From Algoriphagus taiwanensis (lineage in GTDB: Bacteria > Bacteroidota > Bacteroidia > Cytophagales > Cyclobacteriaceae), in NCBI RefSeq assembly GCF_036245645.1, contig NZ_BTPE01000004.1:186001-250000 (forward strand): DNA of 64,000 bases, in the 5' to 3' direction. Positions 51,835-60,401 of this stretch are shown here, piece by piece. How positions within the stretch are numbered: position 1 is the stretch's first letter; each line of letters opens with the position of its first letter. The notes beneath the pieces were generated by a model. The model saw only the letters and a program-made list of their open reading frames with translations. It made no database searches and had not been told where the DNA came from. Both the position numbers and the translations under genes were made by a program.

Positions 51835-52322
51835 GATTTATTTTTTGGGAAGTCCAAAAACCAAACTTTGACTCGTTCTGGACTTAATTCTTCCCAGGAA
51901 TCCGCCTCCAAATAAAATCCAAATTGGCCTGAGGTGGGAAGGTTGTCAATTTTTCCTCCTAAATATTCAATGACCTCATTGAGGCCTGGATTGTGTCCGA
52001 AGAGGAATAATGTGGACACCGAATCCGGCTGCATTCTCATGATTTTTAATATGGCTTGAGGGCTGGCATGATAGAGATGAGCATCGGCCTTGATTTCCTT
52101 CTTTGAATAGCCAAGTTCTTTTACCGTGATCTTGGCTGTCTCCAAGGCTCGAGTAGCAGTGGAACTGACCATCAGATCTGGATAAATTCCTTTTTTCTTC
52201 AGTCTCTGAGCCATTTTAGGGGCATCTTTTAGCCCCCGCTCAGCTAGTGGACGGTCATGATCCTGTAGGAAAGGTTGGTCCCAGGCGGATTTTGCATGTC
52301 TAATCAGAATAAATTTTTTCAT
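51831..52322 (-). CDS. SixA-like phosphohistidine phosphatase
   Basis: 163 residues. Histidine phosphatase superfamily, short SixA branch: catalytic RHAKSAW (His at about 9), ERGLKDAPKMAQRL, and the second histidine in FLFGHNPGLNEVI. SixA-type enzymes remove phosphate from phosphohistidine, e.g. on phosphorelay or PTS proteins. Overlaps the end of the SDR gene by four bases, tail to tail. Confidence 0.92.
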   Translation of the reverse strand: MKKFILIRHAKSAWDQPFLQDHDRPLAERGLKDAPKMAQRLKKKGIYPDLMVSSTATRALETAKITVKELGYSKKEIKADAHLYHASPQAILKIMRMQPDSVSTLFLFGHNPGLNEVIEYLGGKIDNLPTSGQFGFYLEADSWEELSPERVKVWFLDFPKNKS

Positions 52323-52410
52323 ATCGGCTGAAAAAAGACGATTATTTTGTTTTTTTCACACAAATATTTACTTTTAAAGCACTTTCAATTACAATTTATC
52401 ACAATTCATT

Positions 52411-52602
52411 ATGTTTACCGGAACAGTAAAATTTTACAATGAAGCCAAAGGTTTCGGATTTATCGTTGACGACGAATCCCAGAGCGATGTATTTGTACAC
52501 GCTACAGGGTTGGTTGACAAAGTTGCCCAAAACGACAAGGTGACCTACGACGTCAAAGATGGTAAAAAAGGACCCAACGCCATCAACGTCAAAAAGGCCT
52601 AA
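52411..52602 (+). CDS. Cold-shock domain protein
   Basis: 63 residues, one CSD. RNP1 KGFGFI and RNP2 VFVHA are intact; the KFYNEAKGFGFI start and VKDGKKGPNAINV end are typical of Bacteroidota CspA homologues. Binds single-stranded RNA/DNA as an RNA chaperone. The 88-base leader is AT-rich. Its terminator lies inside the 3' end of the convergent MscS gene. Confidence 0.95.
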   Translation: MFTGTVKFYNEAKGFGFIVDDESQSDVFVHATGLVDKVAQNDKVTYDVKDGKKGPNAINVKKA

Positions 52603-52611
52603 GCATACATT

Positions 52612-55128
52612 TTATGTTTGTGTGTTCGAATCCCCGGAATCATCTTCCGGGGATTTTTCTTTTTCCTCCGGTTTTTGGGCTGATTTGGGTAGTTCTTTGA
52701 GGTAGAGATCTCTTTTGGGATAGGGGATTTCGATGCCATTTTTCAGAAAAATCTCAAATATGGCATGCATTACCTCATTGCGAACATCAAGATAGATATC
52801 CATGGACTCTACCCAAAAAAGAACCCTAAAGTCTACAGAACTCTCACCGAAGTTCTGCATCAGTATCTTTGGTGCAGGAATTTTCAGGATTCTTGCCTCA
52901 TCCAATACTTCTTGAATCAGCGATTGGACACGTTCCATTTGAGATTGATAAGCTACCCCTATGATGAGTTCGATCCGTCTACGTTTATCGGACAGTGTCC
53001 AATTGATCAGACTTTGGGATAGGAGGTCTCCATTAGGCACAATAATTTCTGAGCCATCATAGGCCAAAATTTTGCTGGCGCGGATACCGACCTCTTTTAC
53101 TTTTCCGGTCAGAGTCCCCACCTCGATATCATCCCCAATCTGAATGGGGCGTTCAAAGGCTAAAATCACTCCTGACACCAGATTGTTGATGATGGTCTGA
53201 AGTCCAAATCCAATACCCACAGAGAGAGCACCCAAGACGATAGTGATTTTGTCCAGAGGGATTTTTGCTGCGGTAGCCGCGATAAAAAAGCCCAAGAGCA
53301 ATACACCAAGGCGGATAATGAGAATGCTACTTCCCAGTTTTTTGGTTCTTGAGCCGGTGTTGTTCTGATCTTTGTAGGAAAAGAAATAGGCGATATTGTT
53401 AGCCAAAATGGAAGAAACGAAAAGGATTCCCAGAAAAAGGAAAATACTGGAAAAAGTAAAAGAAGAATCTCCCAATACCCTTGGTTTGGTCAAAAACTCA
53501 CTGAATCCGTCCTTAACATAGGTATAAACAGCCAAATGGTGAAAAAGAATAATCAGCCAAGCGATCAGAGCAATCAAAGAGAGAAAACTGCGCAGTCTTT
53601 TTTGCAATTCCTGAAAATTCAGAATGATATCCAGAGGATTGTGTTTTTTGTTTCCTTCTAGAAGCAGGTAGATAATTTCCATAGTGACCTGCACAAAAAA
53701 GTAAAGAGCAATTCCCGAGGTAAAGCTTACCACACCTGTGATGCTCAGGATTTTAGCTAGGCTGTAGCGCCCAAAAAGGTTGGCCAACACTCCCAAAACC
53801 AAAAAGAAAATAGAGATCCAACGGGCAATATTGACAAACTTTATTTCACTTTTTACCTCAGAATAGAATCGGTTGGAGCCATATCTTATATGAATGACCA
53901 AAGCCAAAATACTTCCGATGAGCAGATACATTCGCTCCTGATAGACCATTTCGAAGTAAAGATTGCTCAGAATGAAAAAAATCAAGATCAGGACCATTCC
54001 CGCCCATTTGATCCGAATAGGCAATGGAAAGGAACGGAAAATCAAAAAAGTGGAAGAGCAGATCAAAAGAAATAAAATCAAAGACAAAAAGGTGATAGAG
54101 CCTCCCTCAAATAGGAAATAGACCACAGGAAGAATAGAGACAGTGGTAGATGCTAATGGAGATTTGGGCAAAAACCGGAGTCGGTTGAGTAAGAATTCTC
54201 CTTCTACTTCCTGATTTTTGACCTTATTCCGCACCTGAAGGATCCAAATGAAAAGAATGAAAATAAACAAGAGTGAAAATGCAATGTCAAGTTCTTGTCC
54301 TCTCATCTCCCGCTGCAGCACAATCATATTGATCCGGAAAGAATCCAAGGTGATCTGAATGATGGATTCCGGGTTGGGGATTTTTGGGTCCTCCCACAGG
54401 TAGTTGATCTCTTTGGTAAAAAGACTCGACTTAAGCTCCTCTTGGCTTTGAAGAACAGACTCCTTGAGGTCATAAAGCCGCACCAGTTGAAGGCTCAAGG
54501 TAGATTGGATTTGGGCCGCTTTTACGATTTGATTGAAAAGTGAACTGTCCAACTTGCTTAGATTCTTTTTCAAATCATTGATTTCCTCCGAGTATTTGGG
54601 GATCAGCAGCGAATCTTTGATTTTCAGGCGAAAGAGTTTGTCTCTTCGAAATACATCAAGCAGGCTATCAATTTCTGCAAGCCGATTGAGTTTGGTTTGG
54701 ACTTCAGTATCGAGTGCGATATTGTGCTCCTCGGTTTTTTTTAGGATCGAACTGAGGGTGTTGATGTATCTGAAATTAAATCGAAAAGTGGAATCTGAGG
54801 TCCTTCTTTCCAAGCTGGAAATGACCATTTCGATTCCTTCCAATTCTGAAGATATCCTTGCGGTATCCAGTGGTTTTTGTAGCTCCAATTTGATTTGATT
54901 GGACTGAAGGGTCAGATTTTTTCCTTGTCTGATCAATTCTTCCAATCCGGGGAGTTCATTCTTCGTCCGATTTTCCCTTACCGTGTCAATAGGTGAAAGT
55001 TCAAAAATACTGTCGGTTTTGGAGACCAAAAGTGAATCTATAATGGGGCCTGTCTCTGATTCTTGAGCCTTGCTAATAGTTGTAATCGTCAAAGCAAAGA
55101 CCAAAAATAGGGGTAAGAAAAGGCGCAT
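52612..55128 (-). CDS. Large MscS-family mechanosensitive channel (MscK-like)
   Basis: 838 residues. Signal peptide, then a long periplasmic helical region (about 30-270), a set of about ten membrane helices (280-630), and the MscS core: pore-lining helix and beta domain GLQTIINNLVSGVILAFERPIQIGDDIEVGTLTGKV (about 650-690), then EIIVPNGDLL and the C-terminal alpha/beta cage ending near residue 810. Opens under membrane tension to release solutes in hypo-osmotic shock. The acidic tail carries the cold-shock gene's terminator in reverse. Confidence 0.93.
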   Translation of the reverse strand: MRLFLPLFLVFALTITTISKAQESETGPIIDSLLVSKTDSIFELSPIDTVRENRTKNELPGLEELIRQGKNLTLQSNQIKLELQKPLDTARISSELEGIEMVISSLERRTSDSTFRFNFRYINTLSSILKKTEEHNIALDTEVQTKLNRLAEIDSLLDVFRRDKLFRLKIKDSLLIPKYSEEINDLKKNLSKLDSSLFNQIVKAAQIQSTLSLQLVRLYDLKESVLQSQEELKSSLFTKEINYLWEDPKIPNPESIIQITLDSFRINMIVLQREMRGQELDIAFSLLFIFILFIWILQVRNKVKNQEVEGEFLLNRLRFLPKSPLASTTVSILPVVYFLFEGGSITFLSLILFLLICSSTFLIFRSFPLPIRIKWAGMVLILIFFILSNLYFEMVYQERMYLLIGSILALVIHIRYGSNRFYSEVKSEIKFVNIARWISIFFLVLGVLANLFGRYSLAKILSITGVVSFTSGIALYFFVQVTMEIIYLLLEGNKKHNPLDIILNFQELQKRLRSFLSLIALIAWLIILFHHLAVYTYVKDGFSEFLTKPRVLGDSSFTFSSIFLFLGILFVSSILANNIAYFFSYKDQNNTGSRTKKLGSSILIIRLGVLLLGFFIAATAAKIPLDKITIVLGALSVGIGFGLQTIINNLVSGVILAFERPIQIGDDIEVGTLTGKVKEVGIRASKILAYDGSEIIVPNGDLLSQSLINWTLSDKRRRIELIIGVAYQSQMERVQSLIQEVLDEARILKIPAPKILMQNFGESSVDFRVLFWVESMDIYLDVRNEVMHAIFEIFLKNGIEIPYPKRDLYLKELPKSAQKPEEKEKSPEDDSGDSNTQT
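52629..52659 (+). terminator. Cold-shock gene terminator inside the mscS coding region
   Basis: Perfect 11-base stem AATCCCCGGAA (52629-52639) / TTCCGGGGATT (52645-52655), loop TCATC, then T-rich tail. 27 bases after the csp stop; the same bases encode part of the last 17 codons of the convergent channel gene. Confidence 0.8.
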
Positions 55129-55324
55129 GGGTGTTAGGTTAATTTCCTAAAAGTAAAAAATTCTCAACCAAATAGTAAAAGGAGAATTTCATTTTTCCGC
55201 CTAAGAATAAGACAAAATGACCTTTTTTTTATTTTAATAAAGCATTTTTAGGACAAATTGGCGCAAAAATCTTCTTGGTACAGATTTTCTTTAACGTCTT
55301 TAGAATCATTAAACCAACGACATT

Positions 55325-55753
55325 ATGAAACTTGTAAGAAACAACCAATTAGACCCGCAGCTTCCCGTGACATTCAGCGGAATGCTCGATCGATTCTTCA
55401 ATGACTCATTTGCACCTGCTTTGCGACAGTTCAGTCCCGCTGTGGATATTGCTGAGGATGAAAAAACTTATGAAATCCATGTAGCAGTGCCGGGGGTGAA
55501 GAAGCAGGATTTCAAAATCGATCTTTTGGATGGCAAGCTGACCATCTCAGGAGAAAGAAAAATGGAAGAGAAGAAAGAAGGTAAAAACTTCCACAGCGTG
55601 CAGACTCAGTTTGGCTCATTTGTCAAATCCTTCTTTATTCCTGAAGATGTAAAGGAGGAGGAAGTAGAAGCGAGCTACGAAGATGGTCTTCTGAAGATCA
55701 CCTTGCCAAAAAAGGAAAAGGTGGTAAAAAGAGCCTCCATCGAGGTCAAATAA
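55325..55753 (+). CDS. Hsp20/alpha-crystallin family small heat-shock protein
   Basis: 142 residues. N-terminal arm, then the alpha-crystallin domain from SPAVDIAEDEKTYEIHVAVPGV (about 38) to the signature GLLKITLPKKE near the end, and a short C-terminal tail (RASIEVK). The I-x-I motif is modified to ASIEV. Holdase that binds unfolding proteins. A -33/-7-like pair TTG (55258) and TACAGATTTT (55279) lies upstream, weakly matched. Strong terminator follows three bases after the stop. Confidence 0.95.
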   Translation: MKLVRNNQLDPQLPVTFSGMLDRFFNDSFAPALRQFSPAVDIAEDEKTYEIHVAVPGVKKQDFKIDLLDGKLTISGERKMEEKKEGKNFHSVQTQFGSFVKSFFIPEDVKEEEVEASYEDGLLKITLPKKEKVVKRASIEVK

Positions 55754-55755
55754 TT

Positions 55756-55788
55756 AAAGAGTGGGAAAACCCACTCTTTCTTTTTTTG
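55756..55788 (+). terminator. Terminator of the Hsp20 gene
   Basis: AAAGAGTGGG (55756-55765) pairs perfectly with CCCACTCTTT (55770-55779) around AAAA, then CTTTTTTT. Confidence 0.9.
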
Positions 55789-55899
55789 TTGATACACTAG
55801 GACTCGCGGATGCGGTTAATTCTTGTTAATTTGGAAGGCTATCGTATCCTAAGGTTCGTTTTTTGAGTCTTAGATTGTACTTCAAACAAAATTAAAACT

Positions 55900-57414
55900 A
55901 TGACAGCAAAATATATGAGTAAGAGACAATTCTTCCTTGGAATGCTTATGGCGGCCCTGATAGGTGGAGTAGTCGCCTTGGCAGGGGTTAATTTTCTTTT
56001 GAAGCCACAGAGTGCTTCTTCATTTGATGAAAAACAGCAGGCTAGCTTCGTGAATCTCCTTGGTGGAGAGAATTTCACCGTCCCGGATGGGATCAATTTC
56101 GTAGCTGCAGCCCAAGTGGTGACTCCAGCAGTCGTTCACGTGAAAAGCCAAATAGCCTACACTCCCAGAACGGGAAGAGACCCGATTCAGGAATTTTTCG
56201 GTTTTCCTGATCCTAGAGAAAGACAAAATCCAGGCGGGGCCATGCCTATGAGTTCAGGTTCCGGTGTAATTATTTCACCCGATGGCTACATTGTCACCAA
56301 TAATCACGTGATCGATGGGGCAACCAAAATTGACATTTCCCTAGAAAACAATAAGCGGTATGAGGCGACTCTCGTGGGTACAGACCCAACCACAGACTTG
56401 GCCCTGCTGAAAATAGAAGCCACCAACCTTCCTTTTGTACGGTTTGGTGATTCTGATCAAACCAGCATCGGAGAGTGGGTACTTGCAGTGGGAAATCCCT
56501 TTGATTTGAACTCTACAGTGACTGCAGGAATTATTTCGGCAAAAGCCAGAAATATTGGCATCCTTCAGGGGGTTGAAAACAATCTGCAAATCGAGTCTTT
56601 CCTTCAAACAGACGCGGTGGTCAATCCCGGAAACTCAGGGGGAGCTTTGGTGAACCTTGCCGGAGAGTTGATTGGAATCAACACGGCGATTGCTACCCGA
56701 ACAGGAACCTTTTCCGGCTATTCCTTTGCTGTTCCGAGCACCTTGGTGAAGAAGGTGATGGACGACTTGATGAAGTACGGAGCGGTGCAAAGAGGTCTTC
56801 TTGGAGTCAATATTCAAAGTGTTTCCCCTGAGTTGGCAGATTTACTGAATAAAACCTTCCCTGTGGAGCAGGGGGTTTACATTGGTGGTGTCAATGAGAA
56901 CTCTGCCGGAAAAGAGGCAGGCCTTCAGGAAGGAGATATAATTATTGCCGTGGATGGTCGCCAGGTAAATAATGTGGCCATGCTTCAGGAAATGGTAGCT
57001 CGAAAGAGACCGGGTGACAAAGTTGAAGTAGAATATATCCGTGACGGCAAGACCAAGAAAGTTACGGCTACCTTGAAAAACTTCTCGGGAGACACCAATA
57101 TCATCAAGCGTGAGGTTCCAAAATCTTATTCTTTCGAAGGGGTGCAATTTGAGGATCTCAAAGAAAGTCAGAAAGAGCAGCTGAATATCTCCGGAGGTGC
57201 TGTGATCAAAATGAACGGCAATGAAGATTGGAGAAGGGCAGGAGCAAGAAATGGATTTATCATCACCTCTGTGATCGCTGACAATGGAAGATCTAAGATT
57301 TCAAATGCTCAAGAGCTGATCGACTTCCTGTCTGATCATCAAGGTGAGGAGATTGTCGTTTTGGGTATGTTCCCTGATGGTACGGAATATTATTTCGAGT
57401 TGGAACTGAACTAA
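55900..57414 (+). CDS. degP: Do/HtrA-family periplasmic serine protease
   Basis: 504 residues with an N-terminal membrane helix (about 13-30). Triad His in VTNNHVIDGA (about 136), Asp in TTDLALLKIE (about 167), Ser in NPGNSGGALVN (about 246). PDZ1 at about 285-380 (GVYIGGVNENSAGKEAGLQEGDII) and a diverged PDZ2 at about 410-500. Same architecture and many identical motifs as the protease at 39226-40674, so the two are paralogues; this one follows the small heat-shock gene and is probably the stress-induced copy. Confidence 0.95.
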   Translation: MTAKYMSKRQFFLGMLMAALIGGVVALAGVNFLLKPQSASSFDEKQQASFVNLLGGENFTVPDGINFVAAAQVVTPAVVHVKSQIAYTPRTGRDPIQEFFGFPDPRERQNPGGAMPMSSGSGVIISPDGYIVTNNHVIDGATKIDISLENNKRYEATLVGTDPTTDLALLKIEATNLPFVRFGDSDQTSIGEWVLAVGNPFDLNSTVTAGIISAKARNIGILQGVENNLQIESFLQTDAVVNPGNSGGALVNLAGELIGINTAIATRTGTFSGYSFAVPSTLVKKVMDDLMKYGAVQRGLLGVNIQSVSPELADLLNKTFPVEQGVYIGGVNENSAGKEAGLQEGDIIIAVDGRQVNNVAMLQEMVARKRPGDKVEVEYIRDGKTKKVTATLKNFSGDTNIIKREVPKSYSFEGVQFEDLKESQKEQLNISGGAVIKMNGNEDWRRAGARNGFIITSVIADNGRSKISNAQELIDFLSDHQGEEIVVLGMFPDGTEYYFELELN

Positions 57415-57433
57415 TTAAGACAATTCCTGAAAG

Positions 57434-57463
57434 AGCCGGCAAATACCCTTTGCCGGCTTTTTT
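57434..57463 (+). terminator. Terminator of the second HtrA gene
   Basis: GCCGGCAAA (57435-57443) pairs with TTTGCCGGC (57449-57457), followed by six T; 20 bases after the stop. Confidence 0.9.
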
Positions 57464-57507
57464 GTTTGCCATTTTTACTATTTTCAGGGATTGTAAAATC
57501 CCAAAAT

Positions 57508-58779
57508 ATGAAACCTATCCTTTCCTTTGTCCTGTTCTTTTTCCTGCTGAATTCTCTACCAGCTCAAATCTTAAGTCCGGCAGGGGACAATCCAGTACCC
57601 GGTATTTCTAAGGAAAGAGTAAATAAACTTGATGCTATGCTTGAGGAAGCGGTTTCCAAGGAGCAAGTCCCTGGTTTGGTGGCTCTTGTGGTAAAGGATG
57701 GGAAAATTGTATATCACGAGGCCAAGGGGCTTTCTGATGTAGCAACAGGGAAAAAAATGGAGAAAAATTCCATTTTCCGAATTGCTTCTCAGACAAAGGC
57801 GATTACTTCCACCGCAGTGATGATCCTTTGGGAAGAAGGAAGGTTTCGATTGGATGACCCGATTTCGAAATATATCCCAGAGTTTAAAAATCCTCAGATT
57901 CTTCAAAACTTCCGGTATGGAGATACGACTTATACTACTAAGCCCAGTACAAAAGAAATTACTATTCGACACCTGCTCACTCACACTTCCGGTCTTGGGT
58001 ACGGGGTGATCGATGGAGATGAGCGGATGAAAATGATCTACCACAAAGCAGGAGTAGTTGACTTATTCACTACAGAAAATGTCACCATCGGGGAAAGTGT
58101 CAAAAGATTGGCCCAGCTTCCTCTCCACCATGAGCCAGGAGCAAAATACACCTACAGTGAGGGATTAGATGTCTTGGGGTATTTCGTAGAAATCATTTCC
58201 GGAAAGCCCTTCGATGTCTTTTTGAAGGAGCGGATTTTTGATCCTCTCGGAATGAATGATACGCGATTTTATCTCAGTGAGGCCCAATCTCCAAGATTGG
58301 TGACGGTACATACCCGGAAGGATAATCAGTGGATTTCTTTTCCAGTGACTTTCTATGACCCTGACTATCCCAAAGCCGGAGCGAAGACGTTTTTCTCCGG
58401 AGGAGCAGGTCTTTCCAGTACGGTTGAGGATTATGCCAAATTTCTCCAGATGTACCTAAACGGTGGAACCTACAACGGAAAAAGAATCCTGAGTCCAACT
58501 ACCATCGAAACCATGATGACCAATCAAGTGGGAGACCTCTTGGGTGATGGGGGAAAAGACTATGGCTTGGCTTTTGGGTTGGTGGATGCTAAAGGTGTGC
58601 AGCTTGGAGGGATTGGTAGCTTGGGAACTTTCGACTGGGGTGGATATTTCAATACGCAATATTTTGCAGCACCCAAAGAGAAACTCATCGGTTTGATCTT
58701 CAAGCAGACCTCAGGAGCTGGCAATGGGGATGAGACAGGCTGGAAATTCAGACAAATGGTCTTTACTCTTGTGGAATAA
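57508..58779 (+). CDS. Serine hydrolase, class C beta-lactamase/esterase family
   Basis: 423 residues from ATG 57508, which gives a clean signal peptide ending LPAQ; starts further upstream overlap the terminator region. The catalytic S-x-x-K is SQTK in RIASQTKAITS (about 92-95); the Tyr motif appears as TYSEGLDVLG (Y-S-E in place of Y-x-N), and the third motif is a glycine-rich GGAGLSSTVEDYAKF rather than KTG. This pattern fits esterases or D-aminopeptidases of the family more than true beta-lactamases. Confidence 0.88.
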   Translation: MKPILSFVLFFFLLNSLPAQILSPAGDNPVPGISKERVNKLDAMLEEAVSKEQVPGLVALVVKDGKIVYHEAKGLSDVATGKKMEKNSIFRIASQTKAITSTAVMILWEEGRFRLDDPISKYIPEFKNPQILQNFRYGDTTYTTKPSTKEITIRHLLTHTSGLGYGVIDGDERMKMIYHKAGVVDLFTTENVTIGESVKRLAQLPLHHEPGAKYTYSEGLDVLGYFVEIISGKPFDVFLKERIFDPLGMNDTRFYLSEAQSPRLVTVHTRKDNQWISFPVTFYDPDYPKAGAKTFFSGGAGLSSTVEDYAKFLQMYLNGGTYNGKRILSPTTIETMMTNQVGDLLGDGGKDYGLAFGLVDAKGVQLGGIGSLGTFDWGGYFNTQYFAAPKEKLIGLIFKQTSGAGNGDETGWKFRQMVFTLVE

Positions 58780-58807
58780 ATCTGCCCAAAATAGGCGGGA
58801 AGACCAA

Positions 58808-59365
58808 TCAAAGAAGACTGTCGATCACCTGTGGGAAATACCTGTGCTCCAAAGCATGAACTTTTTCTGCGATAGTTTCAGGGGTGTCCTCTGCGCTGAC
58901 TGAGGTGGCCGCCTGAAAAATAATCTTCCCCTCATCATAGTGTTCATTGACCAAATGGATGGTGATGCCAGTTTCTTTGTCTCCGGCTTCTTTCACCGCT
59001 TGGTGAACATGAGCCCCGTACATGCCTTTTCCTCCATATTTAGGCAAAAGAGCAGGGTGGATGTTGACCATTCGGTCAGGAAAGGAGCGAGTTAAACTTT
59101 CTGGAATTTTCAAAAGAAAGCCGGCCAAAATCACCCAGTCAATTTTTTCCTGCTTGAGTTTTTCTTCGATAAGTCCTGCCTCCATCTCTTTTTTTGAAAA
59201 AGTGAAAGTTGGAACGTTGAATTTTTTTGCTCGCTCCAATACATAAGCGTCAGGTTTGTTGGAAGCCACCAAGGCTACTTTTCCTTTGGAAGAGCTCTTA
59301 AAAAATTCCATAATTTTCTCAGCATTGGATCCGCTTCCGGATGCGAGTATAGCCAGTCGTTTCAC
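58808..59365 (-). CDS. purN: Phosphoribosylglycinamide formyltransferase (GART)
   Basis: 185 residues. Transfers a formyl group from 10-formyl-THF to GAR in purine synthesis. LAILASGSGSNAEKIMEF opens the Rossmann fold; catalytic Asn and His in MVNIHPALLPKYGG (about 98-110) and Asp in HYDEGKIIFQ. Complete and single; converges with the serine hydrolase gene. Confidence 0.96.
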   Translation of the reverse strand: MKRLAILASGSGSNAEKIMEFFKSSSKGKVALVASNKPDAYVLERAKKFNVPTFTFSKKEMEAGLIEEKLKQEKIDWVILAGFLLKIPESLTRSFPDRMVNIHPALLPKYGGKGMYGAHVHQAVKEAGDKETGITIHLVNEHYDEGKIIFQAATSVSAEDTPETIAEKVHALEHRYFPQVIDSLL

Positions 59366-59476
59366 AGGGGATAAAAGAAGATTTGCCCAAAAATAAACGA
59401 TTTAGCAATCCTCTTTACATTTTTTGAAAGAGAAAGCCACCCAGAGTTTTGAGCTTGGATGTTGGCAAAAGACAGA

Positions 59477-60340
59477 TTAAGGAATTCTTACCAAATCTTC
59501 TTCCACATCCACCAAGGCCACAGCGCCGTGAATTGCGGTTTCGTCCAGCTCAGAAATGAGAATTTTTAAATTCTCAAGAACAGTAGGATAGGCAAAAGAC
59601 TCAAGCGAACGGTACATGGATTTTTTGAAAAGCGGGTACGACTTGCGTATGGATCCGCCTAGGACGATCGCTTCTGGTGCTAGGGAATATAAGATCATCT
59701 TTAGCAATTCACCGAGATGGGTGCCAAACTCATCAAAAGCACGGATAGCTTCAGGATCACCCGAATAGGCTCGCTTAGCTAAGGCTTTGGGCTTGCTGGA
59801 ATAAAAGTTTTGGAAAAACTTCCCGCTGCAGTAGTATTCGAAGTTTTTGTCTAGATAGGGAGCACTGCACCATTCTCCTGCGGCAGAGTTGACGCCAGAA
59901 TAGAGGTGCCCATTGATGACAATTCCTCCTCCTGTCCCTGTGCCCAAGGTAATGCCAACCAAGTTTTTGAATGGTCGGCCCACTCCGAATTTGTGTACGC
60001 CGATCGCAAAGCAATTGGCGTCATTGTTTACAAAAACAGGAAGTCCAAATCGTTCAGTGAGGAATTTTTTCAGCTCTACATGCTGAAAAGAAGGAATATT
60101 GGACAGCCCGATCACAACACCTGCCTCAGTCTCTACAAGCCCGGGAATGCCCACTCCGATTCCCAAAAGTTCATGGGACTCATAGGATTGGATGAAGTCT
60201 GCGATCGTCTCCAAAATGAATTCCTTGCTCTCCATGGCAGGAGTAGGAATCGATCGGATATCTTCAAGGTGCCCCTCGATCAAGACACCGCCTTTGATTC
60301 CGGTGCCTCCGATATCCAATCCCAGAATGGCCTTTCCCAT
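59477..60340 (-). CDS. ROK-family sugar kinase
   Basis: 287 residues. ATP motif LGLDIGGTGIKGG (about 6-18), GVGIPGLV, catalytic Asp in NNDANCFAIG (about 106) and the phosphate loop TLGTGTGGGIVINGHL. The usual CxCGxxGC zinc motif is absent, replaced by EWCSAPYLDKNFEYYCSG, as in some Bacteroidota glucokinases. No DNA-binding domain, so a kinase rather than repressor. The NagB fusion gene lies just upstream on the same strand (61-base gap), pointing to an amino-sugar or glucose substrate. Confidence 0.88.
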   Translation of the reverse strand: MGKAILGLDIGGTGIKGGVLIEGHLEDIRSIPTPAMESKEFILETIADFIQSYESHELLGIGVGIPGLVETEAGVVIGLSNIPSFQHVELKKFLTERFGLPVFVNNDANCFAIGVHKFGVGRPFKNLVGITLGTGTGGGIVINGHLYSGVNSAAGEWCSAPYLDKNFEYYCSGKFFQNFYSSKPKALAKRAYSGDPEAIRAFDEFGTHLGELLKMILYSLAPEAIVLGGSIRKSYPLFKKSMYRSLESFAYPTVLENLKILISELDETAIHGAVALVDVEEDLVRIP

Positions 60341-60401
60341 AGGCTTTGGTTATTTAATAGGTTTATTTTATCAAGTAGTATCTTCCTAAGGAAGGCTTAA
60401 T

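Noticed and set aside
52619..52660. tRNA-like TTCGAATCC
   Set aside because: It is the start of a perfect terminator hairpin; no acceptor or anticodon stems can be drawn around it.
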